Assembly: GCF_005116455.1 (NCBI RefSeq)
Contig: NZ_SWBP01000003.1
Span: 62,012 to 126,011 of the forward strand
Reading direction: 5' to 3'
DNA from: Pedobacter cryophilus
GTDB taxonomy: Bacteria > Bacteroidota > Bacteroidia > Sphingobacteriales > Sphingobacteriaceae
Length of the DNA stretch: 64,000 nucleotides
The position numbers were made by a program, and so were the translations under genes. This document shows positions 51,659-58,863 of the stretch, in pieces. How positions within the stretch are numbered: the stretch's first letter is position 1; each line of letters begins with the position of its first letter. The notes beneath the pieces were generated by a model. The model saw only the letters and a program-made list of their open reading frames with translations. It was not told the DNA's origin and did no database searches.

Positions 51659-52609
51659 TTAATGTCCCCCACCTTTCATCATTTTACGAGCATGAAAAAT
51701 TCCGGGTAAAATAGCTTCTAAAGATTCTCTTGCACCATCGGTGCTTCCGGGTAAAGTAACCACTAAAGTATGCGCAATGGAGCCGGCTACTGCCCTACTC
51801 ATCATGGCCATTGGTGTTCTTTGCTGACCAAAATTTCGCATCGCTTCCGTAATTCCATCAGCATCACGCTCTAAAATTTCTTTTACAGCTTCTACCGTTA
51901 AATCTCTTGGCCCTAAACCTGTCCCTCCGGTAGTAAAAATAAAATGAACGTCTTCTTTAACCCAATCTAAAATTTGATTTTGAATTTGAACTTTTTCATC
52001 GGGTAAAATTTTATAGTATTTAACAGTTGCATTTACACCTTCCAACATTTTTTTAATCAAAACACCACTTTTATCTTCTCTTTTTCCTTCAGCAGTAGAA
52101 TCAGAACAAACCAAAACTGCACAAATTGGCGAAGTAGCAAAAAACTTACTCCTATCACTTTTTCCGCCTTTTTTATCTAAAAGTCTGATATTTCCAATTT
52201 CTAATGATTTATCAACTGGCTTCAGCATATCATAAATTTCTAAAGCCGCCACAGAAATTGCGGTTAACATTTCCATTTCAATACCTGTTCTACCTATAGA
52301 TTTTGCATTTCCACTAATTACAATACCCGTTTTAATAAAAACGTTCTCATCAAAAAAATCACTATGGATATCTGCATCTAAAAACTCAAATTGTAAATCC
52401 ATCCCATCAATTTGTACCGGATGGCAATGAGGCAATAATTGCGGAGTGAGTTTAGCGCCAATAAAACCGGCAGCCTTTGCCACATCAAACAAGTTTCCTT
52501 TAGGTAATTGCCCGGTTTTTATCAACTCAATAGTTTCTTCAGAACAAAATACAATTCCTATAGCTTTTGCGGTTCTTAAAGTAATTTGTTTGCTGGTAAT
52601 GTCTCGCAT
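51659..52609 (-). CDS. moaCB: MoaC-MoaB/MogA fusion protein
   Basis: This 316-residue protein fuses two cofactor enzymes. Residues 1-155 are MoaC, cyclic pyranopterin monophosphate synthase: GAKLTPQLLPHCHPVQIDG, SIGRTGIEMEMLTAISVAALEIYDMLKPVDK and LLDKKGGKSD hold the active-site blocks. Residues about 160-315 are MoaB/MogA, molybdopterin adenylyltransferase: CAVLVCSDSTAEGKREDKSG, FIFTTGGTGLGPRDLTVEAVKEIL and VTLPGSTDGARESLEAILPGI. So steps 1b and 3 of Moco synthesis are in one chain. The gene follows two tandem palindromes and precedes moeA. Confidence 0.93.
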   Translation of the reverse strand: MRDITSKQITLRTAKAIGIVFCSEETIELIKTGQLPKGNLFDVAKAAGFIGAKLTPQLLPHCHPVQIDGMDLQFEFLDADIHSDFFDENVFIKTGIVISGNAKSIGRTGIEMEMLTAISVAALEIYDMLKPVDKSLEIGNIRLLDKKGGKSDRSKFFATSPICAVLVCSDSTAEGKREDKSGVLIKKMLEGVNATVKYYKILPDEKVQIQNQILDWVKEDVHFIFTTGGTGLGPRDLTVEAVKEILERDADGITEAMRNFGQQRTPMAMMSRAVAGSIAHTLVVTLPGSTDGARESLEAILPGIFHARKMMKGGGH

Positions 52610-52626
52610 AATGATTGTGCTAATTT

Positions 52627-52704
52627 GGGGATAATCCGAGGATTATCCCCACAAAAACTAAAATGTCTAAATATTTTTAGAAAAGATAATCCGAGGATTA
52701 TCCC
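52627..52704. repeat. Two tandem near-identical palindromes before moaCB
   Basis: GGGGATAATCC-GA-GGATTATCCCC (52627-52650) is a perfect palindrome, and GATAATCC-GA-GGATTATC (52685-52702) repeats its core 55 nt later. The AAATATTTTTAGAAAA tail is also repeated, so the unit is a 55-bp tandem duplication. The first palindrome lies 18 nt upstream of the moaCB ATG, so it could act in its promoter or leader. Confidence 0.65.
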
Positions 52705-52774
52705 TACTGAAATTTATAAATATTTTTAGAAAAGCAAAACCTGTATTTCTAACAAAAGATAATTCGGCTTTTTC

Positions 52775-53158
52775 TTAATCTATTTTAATAAAAACTTTCC
52801 CATCATTAATAACAACCAGATAGGTTTTTAGTTGATAATCATCTCCGCTTAAGCACTCCCCTGTTTTTAAAGAAAAAGTCTTTTTATGAAACGGACAAGC
52901 TACTTTAGGTTCGCAATCATCACCAGAACTACCAATCATTCCTCTGGATAAAGCCATTTGTTGCTTATGCGGACAAAGATTCTGAGTTGCAAACCACTCG
53001 CCTCTTCTGGTGAAATTAAAAATTGCAATTTGATCATCTTTGTATTTCACACAAGCGCCACCATTTTGTGGAACATCATCTGTGTAGCAAGCAAAGAACA
53101 AATTAGCTGATAAAGTTGATTTCTGAATTTCTTGTTTTAAATCTATAATCTCGCTCAT
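52775..53158 (-). CDS. nirD: Nitrite reductase small subunit NirD, Rieske type
   Basis: This 127-residue protein is a Rieske domain. CPHKQ (C-x-H) and CPFHKK (C-x2-H) give the two Cys and two His ligands of a [2Fe-2S] cluster, unlike E. coli NirD, which lacks them. It should be the small subunit of the cytosolic NADH-dependent nitrite reductase. It lies 52 nt downstream of nirB on the same strand. Confidence 0.92.
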   Translation of the reverse strand: MSEIIDLKQEIQKSTLSANLFFACYTDDVPQNGGACVKYKDDQIAIFNFTRRGEWFATQNLCPHKQQMALSRGMIGSSGDDCEPKVACPFHKKTFSLKTGECLSGDDYQLKTYLVVINDGKVFIKID

Positions 53159-53210
53159 AATGTTAGTTTTTTTGTTAGTTTTTTAAATGGTTAGTTTTTT
53201 ACCTAATAAA

Positions 53211-55706
53211 TTACCACGCTTCTGCTTTAATTTGAGTTCTCATTTCTTCAAACTTTACGGTTGGATCTTTTTCTTCCGGAGCGTTCACAAAATGATTAAA
53301 TCTCTTTCTCATTTCAGGGTTTTCAATTGCCGCTTTCCACTCGCATGTGTAAGTGTTTACAAAAAATGCCATTTCTTCTTCTAAATCAGCAGCAATACCC
53401 AAGCTATCATTCACAATTACATTTTTTAGGTAAGCTATTCCGCCATCCATTTTATTTAACCAAGTTGCGGTACGGGTAAGTGGATCAGCCGTTCTTACAT
53501 AAAACATTAAGAATCTATCCAAGTATTTTATACAAGTTGCATTATCAATATCTGTAGCAATTAATTGAGCATGTTGAGGTTTTGAACCTCCGTTGCCACA
53601 CACAAATAAATTCCAGCCTTTTTCTGTTGCTATAATTCCAAAATCTTTTGATTGGGCTTCTGCGCATTCTCTAATACAGCCAGAAACACCACCTTTTAGT
53701 TTGTGCGGAGAGCGTAAACCTTTGTATCTGTCTTCTACTTCTATGGCAAAACTTACGCTATCATGTAGCCCAAATCTGCACCAGGTACTGCCTACACAAC
53801 TTTTTACTGTACGTAAAGATTTTCCGTAAGCATGTCCGCTTTCAAAACCAGCATCAATTAATTTAGACCATATAATAGGCAAATCACTTAAATGTGCTCC
53901 AAATAAATCTATACGTTGGCCGCCTGTAATTTTAGTGTAGAGGTTGTACTCTTTAGCCACTTGTCCAATCACTATCAATTTATCAGGAGTAATTTCGCCA
54001 CCCGGAATACGAGGAACAACGGAATAAGTGCCTCCTTTTTGAATGTTTGCCAAAAAGCGGTCGTTGCTATCTTGTATGGTGTCTTGTTTTAAAATTAAAT
54101 CGTTCCATAAACCGGCCAAAATACTGGCTACGGCAGGTTTGCAAGTTTCGCAACCATCACCTTTACCAAAAGTATCTAGCACTTGGTCGTAGTTTTTAAT
54201 CTTATTCATTTTAATTAAATCCAGTAATTCCTGGCGTGAATAATCAAAATGTTCGCAGAGTACGTTTTTAATGTATTTGCCATTTTCGGCTAAGGTTCCG
54301 TTAATTAAATCTTTTACCATAGGTACGCAACCTCCACAACCAGTACCGGCTTTGGTGCATTTTTTCATCCCATCAACGGTGGTAATATCTTGTTCTATTA
54401 CGGCACCGCAAATAGCGCCTTTAGTAACGGCCTCGCAAGAGCAAATTAAAGCATCGTCAGGTAAACTCATTACGCCAGCACCTTCAGCCGCTGCACCACC
54501 TCTAGAGCCTAAAATTAAATCTTCTGGATTTGGTGGTAATATAATTTTGTTATTAACGGTTTGCAAAAGCATGTTATAAGCATCGGCATCGCCAATTAAA
54601 ATTCCACCTAATAATTGCTTACCATCATTACTAATGTTAATTCTTTTATAAATGCCTTTATGGGTATCCTCAAAAATGATAGAAGTACAATCTGGTTCGG
54701 ATATAAAAGCATCTCCAAAACTTGCAACATCAACACCAATTAGCTTTAGTTTGGTGCTCATATCAAAGCCTTTAAATTGTTTATCTATGTTGCATAACAA
54801 TGATGCGGCAACATCAGCCATTTCATAACCTGGTGCAACTAAGCCATAAATCATGCTTTTAAATAAGGCGCATTCGCCAATAGCTAAAATAGATTCGTCA
54901 CTGGTTTGCATAAACTCATTAACCATAATGCCGCCTCTTGAGCTTACTTCTAAGCCGCAAAGTTTGGCAATTTCATCTCGTGGGCGAATGCCTGCAGAAA
55001 TTACCAGCATATCTAATTCAAGTACAGAACCATCGGCGAAAGCCAAACCTGTAATTTCATTTTCTCCCATTATGGAAGAAGTATTTTTATTTAAGTGAAC
55101 TTGAAGATTTAACTGTGCTAATTTCCCCTGTAATAATTTACTACCAGCATCATCAATTTGACGAGGCATTAAGCGAGAGGCAAACTCTACAATATGTGTT
55201 TCTTGCATACCTAAGTCTAATAAAGCTTTACCGGCTTCTAGGCCTAATAAACCTCCGCCTAATACAGCGCCGGTTTTACATTTAGAGGCATGAGCTTTCA
55301 TTTTATCTAAATCTTCAATGGTTCTATATACAAAAACACCGTCTTTTTCTACGCCAGGTATGTTGGGTACAAATGGAGCAGAACCGGTAGCTAAAATGAG
55401 GTAATCATAAGATTGAGTTTTTCCGCTATGCGTATGAACTATTTTATCAGTTCTGTTGATTTCTGTAACGGCATCTCCAAGATGTAGCTGTATATTATTT
55501 TCTTGATACCAACCTATAGTAGATAAACTTAAGTCTTCTATAGTTTTGCCATCAAAATAAGAACTAAGATGAACCCTATCATAAGCAATGCGTGGTTCTT
55601 CTCCAAAAACTACTAATTGATATTCATCTGTTTTGGCAATCAATTTTTCGCAAAATTTATGACCAACCATTCCATTTCCAATAATTACTACATTTTTCTT
55701 TGCCAT
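53211..55706 (-). CDS. nirB: Nitrite reductase [NAD(P)H] large subunit NirB
   Basis: This 831-residue enzyme reduces nitrite to ammonium. Residues 1-400 are a pyridine nucleotide-disulfide reductase (VVIIGNGMVG and GAVLGGGLLGLEAGKALLDLG). Two BFD [2Fe-2S]-like domains follow (CSCEAVTKG...GTGCGGCVP and GDGCETCKP). The C-terminal siroheme reductase has SCVGSTWCRFG (C-x5-C) and GCIRECAEAQ (C-x3-C), the ligands of the coupled siroheme/[4Fe-4S] site. I start at ATG 55706 (MAKKNVVII). It pairs with nirD downstream and needs siroheme from the divergent SUMT pathway. Confidence 0.95.
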   Translation of the reverse strand: MAKKNVVIIGNGMVGHKFCEKLIAKTDEYQLVVFGEEPRIAYDRVHLSSYFDGKTIEDLSLSTIGWYQENNIQLHLGDAVTEINRTDKIVHTHSGKTQSYDYLILATGSAPFVPNIPGVEKDGVFVYRTIEDLDKMKAHASKCKTGAVLGGGLLGLEAGKALLDLGMQETHIVEFASRLMPRQIDDAGSKLLQGKLAQLNLQVHLNKNTSSIMGENEITGLAFADGSVLELDMLVISAGIRPRDEIAKLCGLEVSSRGGIMVNEFMQTSDESILAIGECALFKSMIYGLVAPGYEMADVAASLLCNIDKQFKGFDMSTKLKLIGVDVASFGDAFISEPDCTSIIFEDTHKGIYKRINISNDGKQLLGGILIGDADAYNMLLQTVNNKIILPPNPEDLILGSRGGAAAEGAGVMSLPDDALICSCEAVTKGAICGAVIEQDITTVDGMKKCTKAGTGCGGCVPMVKDLINGTLAENGKYIKNVLCEHFDYSRQELLDLIKMNKIKNYDQVLDTFGKGDGCETCKPAVASILAGLWNDLILKQDTIQDSNDRFLANIQKGGTYSVVPRIPGGEITPDKLIVIGQVAKEYNLYTKITGGQRIDLFGAHLSDLPIIWSKLIDAGFESGHAYGKSLRTVKSCVGSTWCRFGLHDSVSFAIEVEDRYKGLRSPHKLKGGVSGCIRECAEAQSKDFGIIATEKGWNLFVCGNGGSKPQHAQLIATDIDNATCIKYLDRFLMFYVRTADPLTRTATWLNKMDGGIAYLKNVIVNDSLGIAADLEEEMAFFVNTYTCEWKAAIENPEMRKRFNHFVNAPEEKDPTVKFEEMRTQIKAEAW

Positions 55707-55999
55707 TTTCAATATTTTTTAGTTTTTGAAGCTAAATGTTACTTCATTTTATATAAAGTCATTCAAAAAGTTGTTAATAATTTGTTTATTTATTATTTTA
55801 ACAATAAAAATGATTGATTTTATTTAATAAAATTATAAAAAAGTATATCTTTAATCATATTTATATTAGATTTTGTTTAATTTTTATAATTATCTAAATA
55901 TTAAACATAAATAATGTGTGTTTTTTGATAAAATTTTAATAAAAAACATTAAAACACAAAAAAATACAGAAATATGAAGGCATTTTTAAATCAAAAAAT
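55707..55999. promoter_or_regulatory. Divergent nirB-cobA promoter region with 13-bp near-palindrome
   Basis: The 293-bp region between the divergent nirB and cobA genes has no gene and is very AT-rich. ACATAAATAATGT at 55905-55917 is the exact reverse complement of ACATTATTTATGT at 49486-49498 in the nrt/crp region. The shared dyad in two promoters of the same pathway suggests a common regulator binding site. Confidence 0.45.
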
Positions 56000-56734
56000 A
56001 TGAATAAAGTAGAATCTCAACTCATAATAGTAGGTGCCGGACCCGGAGATCCTGAGTTAATCACTCTTAAAGCGATTAAAGCTTTGAAAGTTGCAGATGT
56101 TATTTTGTATGATAATTTAGCGAATAGAGAGTTATTAGATTATGCTAAAAGCGATTGTGAATTAGTTTATGTTGGGAAAACGCCCTACCAGGAATATACA
56201 ACCCAAGAAACCATACATGAGCTGATTAAACATTATGCTGCCAACAATGAAATTGTAGTAAGGCTTAAAGGTGGAGATCCATTTATATTTGGACGAGGGA
56301 TGGAAGAAATTATGTTTGCCCGGCAATTAGGAATAAAAGCCAGCTACATTCCTGGTATTACCAGTATGCTTGCCATTGGCTTATGTGATATTCCTTTAAC
56401 GCATAGAGGCGTAAGCGAAGGTTTATGGATGATTACCGGGACTAAAAAAGACGGGAGTCTTTCTAGAGATATTTGTTTGGCTTTACAAAGTAAAACAACT
56501 TTGGTAATTTATATGGGGATGAAAAATTTACCTTATATAATAGAAGAAAGTATAAAATGTGGTAAGCCAGAAACTCCTGCGGCATTGATACAAAATGCAT
56601 CATTACCAAATATGAAAATTGTTAAAGGGCCGCTTTCTCAACTTCAAAAATTAGCAAATGACCACCAAATTACTCATCCAGCTTTAATTGTTATTGGTGA
56701 GGTTACCAATTTAGAAAATATAGAAATTGCTTAA
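56000..56734 (+). CDS. cobA: Uroporphyrinogen-III C-methyltransferase (SUMT)
   Basis: This 244-residue enzyme methylates uroporphyrinogen III to precorrin-2, the first step to the siroheme needed by NirB. IIVGAGPGDPELITLKAIKALKVADVILYDNL and VVRLKGGDPFIFGRGMEEI are the SAM-binding signatures, and PGITSMLAIGLCDIPLTHRG and PAALIQNASLPNMK complete the fold. It has no CysG dehydrogenase/chelatase domain, so those steps must be done by another protein. It is divergent from nirB and likely co-regulated. Confidence 0.92.
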   Translation: MNKVESQLIIVGAGPGDPELITLKAIKALKVADVILYDNLANRELLDYAKSDCELVYVGKTPYQEYTTQETIHELIKHYAANNEIVVRLKGGDPFIFGRGMEEIMFARQLGIKASYIPGITSMLAIGLCDIPLTHRGVSEGLWMITGTKKDGSLSRDICLALQSKTTLVIYMGMKNLPYIIEESIKCGKPETPAALIQNASLPNMKIVKGPLSQLQKLANDHQITHPALIVIGEVTNLENIEIA

Positions 56735-56774
56735 ATCTATAAATGAACAAACCTTTGCTTTTAGGTTGTTCTGA

Positions 56775-56861
56775 ATGAAAGAAATTATGATTTTACTCAT
56801 TTTTATAATAGTGATGATAGTCACCATTTTACCTGATTATTATCAGTTATCTAACTGTTAA
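56775..56861 (+). CDS. Possible 28-residue single-pass membrane protein
   Basis: A small frame 40 nt after cobA encodes MKEIMILLIFIIVMIVTILP followed by DYYQLSNC. It has one strongly hydrophobic helix and a short polar tail, and starts with ATG. Small proteins like this are hard to prove and AT-rich DNA gives hydrophobic frames by chance, so the call is tentative. If real, it would be co-transcribed with cobA. Confidence 0.25.
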   Translation: MKEIMILLIFIIVMIVTILPDYYQLSNC

Positions 56862-57094
56862 AATTTGATAGTTTTATGATACTAAATTATAAACCAATAA
56901 AAAAGTATTAAGTATTATTGATATGTCTTTTTCTAATTAATTAAGCTTAAGGAGTTTTAATTTGATAATAGTTTGTTTTCGTAAATAAAAATATATCTTT
57001 ATATGTATTATTTTTATTTATGAAATAAATAGAGATTTATAATACTCAATAATGTTTATTAAAACTAATCTTAAGATTATTAATTAAACGTTCT
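56862..57094. promoter_or_regulatory. AT-rich upstream region of the REC-Crp gene
   Basis: No further gene is visible here. ATTTATGAAATAAAT near 57016-57030 is an imperfect inverted repeat and resembles the ATTTATGT boxes at 49.3-49.6 kb. It might be an autoregulatory site, but the AT content makes chance likely. Confidence 0.3.
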
Positions 57095-58165
57095 ATGAAG
57101 AAAATCTTACTTATCGAAAATGATGAAGCTTTAAATGAAGACTTATTCCTTTTACTTAACCTTTCTGGTTACAAAGTTATAAGCACCACCGACGGAAAGA
57201 AAGGTGTTGAATTAGCCTTAAAAGAAAATCCAAATCTTATTATTTGTGATATTAAAATGCCCGAGTTAGATGGTTATGGGGTACTTCATATTTTGAGTAA
57301 TCACCCAAAAACATCTGCTATTCCTTTTATTTTTCTTACCGGAAGTGCCGAATTTGAAAATCAACGAAAAGGGATGACTTTGGGCGCTGATGATTATTTG
57401 ATTAAACCCTTTAATGTAACTGATTTATTAAATTCGATAAGCATTAGGTTATTAAAAAATGAAAATTTAAAGAGAAAATTTCATAGTTACGAAGTAGATG
57501 CTGGGGCTAATGATTTTAAAAATGTTGTTAACCAGAAAAAGCAACATATAGACCTTATTAAAGATAAACACGAGCATCAGAATTATAAGAAAAAGCACAT
57601 ACTTTACACACTTGGGCAGCGCCCATCTGTTTTATACTATGTAAAAAAAGGGAAGATTAAAGAATTTTTAATTAACGAAGATGGTAAAGAACTGATTACA
57701 GGAATTTACTCTGAAGGAGATTTTTTTGGATATACCGAGATATTTAAAGATGCTAATTATAGTAAAAGTGCAAGAGTAATAGAAGATGCTTCTTTAGTTT
57801 TAATTCCTAAAGAAGAGTTTTTACAAAAAGTGCATAGTGATTCTATTATTGCCAGGGAGTTTATTAGCATTTTGTCTAATAATGTGAGTGAAAACGAAGA
57901 GGTTTTAATTAATATGGCTTACAATTCTTTAAGGAAAAAAGTAGCCCAAGGAATTACTAGAATTATAGACAAATTTAAAGATACCAAAGATGGTAAGCAC
58001 ATTATTGATATTTCTAGAGAAGATTTAGCGAGTGTAGTTGGCTCGTCTCAGGAATCAATGATTAGAACTTTAAAAGAGTTTAAAACCGAGAAATTGATAG
58101 ATGTTGGAGAAAGCGGTAGAATTATAGTGCTTAATGAGTCTAAAATTAGAACGTTAAAATATTAA
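57095..58165 (+). CDS. Receiver-Crp hybrid regulator (REC + cNMP-binding + HTH)
   Basis: This 356-residue protein joins a receiver domain to a Crp-type regulator. Residues 1-125 are REC with Asp52 (ICDIKMPELDGY), switch Thr (FLTGSAE) and Lys (DDYLIKPF). Residues about 155-280 are a cyclic-nucleotide-like sensor (KKHILYTLGQRPSVLYYVKKGKIKEF and LITGIYSEGDFFGYTEIF). Residues about 285-355 are a Crp winged helix (DISREDLASVVGSSQESMIRTLKEF). No kinase gene is adjacent. It lies next to nirB-cobA and is a candidate nitrate or nitrogen-oxide regulator. Two signals, phosphorylation and a small ligand, could be combined here. Confidence 0.9.
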   Translation: MKKILLIENDEALNEDLFLLLNLSGYKVISTTDGKKGVELALKENPNLIICDIKMPELDGYGVLHILSNHPKTSAIPFIFLTGSAEFENQRKGMTLGADDYLIKPFNVTDLLNSISIRLLKNENLKRKFHSYEVDAGANDFKNVVNQKKQHIDLIKDKHEHQNYKKKHILYTLGQRPSVLYYVKKGKIKEFLINEDGKELITGIYSEGDFFGYTEIFKDANYSKSARVIEDASLVLIPKEEFLQKVHSDSIIAREFISILSNNVSENEEVLINMAYNSLRKKVAQGITRIIDKFKDTKDGKHIIDISREDLASVVGSSQESMIRTLKEFKTEKLIDVGESGRIIVLNESKIRTLKY

Positions 58166-58193
58166 CACAAATTAAGAGATCTGATTTTAAACT

Positions 58194-58222
58194 AATCAAC
58201 AATTTTTATTGTTGATTTTTTT
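58194..58222 (+). terminator. Terminator after the REC-Crp gene
   Basis: AATCAACAA (58194-58202) pairs with TTGTTGATT (58209-58217) and is followed by T. It ends the plus-strand transcript 29 nt after the stop codon. Confidence 0.8.
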
Positions 58223-58232
58223 TGAAATAAAG

Positions 58233-58273
58233 AAACCCTAAAACAGGAAATATTATTCCTTTTTTAGGGTTTT
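58233..58273. terminator. Second terminator between convergent genes
   Basis: AAACCCTAAAA (58233-58243) pairs with TTTTTAGGGTTT (58261-58272) around a 17-nt loop. It lies between the REC-Crp gene and the convergent HTH gene and may serve both. Confidence 0.7.
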
Positions 58274-58297
58274 AAATTTTATTTGAAAGTGTAAATT

Positions 58298-58651
58298 TTA
58301 TACATATTGTGATGCCATGGGGTTGTAACTTAAAATTTCATTATGTTTTTCTAGCAAATTAATATACTTACTTCTCCAGTAACTTGCCGAGTTTTGCGCC
58401 TCTTCTAAATTTCTATCTGTTGTGATATATTTAATCATCCGGCTTTCTCTTCCGTTAAATAAATCCGGAAAATCAGAAGAAAAATCATACCCTAAGGTGT
58501 CTCCTATTTTACAAATGATATCAAAACTTAAATTTGGTTGCGTAAACCAGTTGTAAATAGACCTTCTACTTACATGAAGCCTTCTTGATAATTCGCTTAT
58601 GCTTAGGTTGTTTCTGCGAATTACAAGCTCTACAATTTCACCATTATTCAT
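58298..58651 (-). CDS. Small helix-turn-helix protein
   Basis: This 117-residue protein has an N-terminal helix-turn-helix (MNNGEIVELVIRRNNLSISELSRRLHVSRRSIYNWFTQPNLSFDIICKIGDTLGYDF) similar to XRE or transposase-repressor types. The C-terminal part (LEEAQNSASYWRSKYINLLEKHNEIL) looks like a coiled coil that could dimerise. It is upstream of the polysaccharide genes in transcription direction, separated by 212 nt from the dehydratase gene on its left in coordinates but on the same strand, so it may regulate that locus. I do not recognise the exact family. Confidence 0.7.
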   Translation of the reverse strand: MNNGEIVELVIRRNNLSISELSRRLHVSRRSIYNWFTQPNLSFDIICKIGDTLGYDFSSDFPDLFNGRESRMIKYITTDRNLEEAQNSASYWRSKYINLLEKHNEILSYNPMASQYV

Positions 58652-58863
58652 AACCTTTATAAATTTAAAATTTGTTAATTTTTAAATTCACATCACTTTA
58701 AGTCCCTGCCATTCATTCCCTTATTTTATCTTTTTATAAAATTTCCCAACGGTTGATGTAAATAAAATTCATTTATTGAATCTCTTAACAAAGAAAAGCT
58801 TTAATGCTTATTTTCTTGTTGAGGTTGGTCAGGTAAGGACTTGACATTTATCAAGTTTTTTTA

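Noticed and set aside
52627-52704. Two palindromic copies before moaCB taken as a CRISPR remnant
   Set aside because: The unit is a tandem duplication in which the interval is also partly repeated, so it is not a repeat-spacer array.
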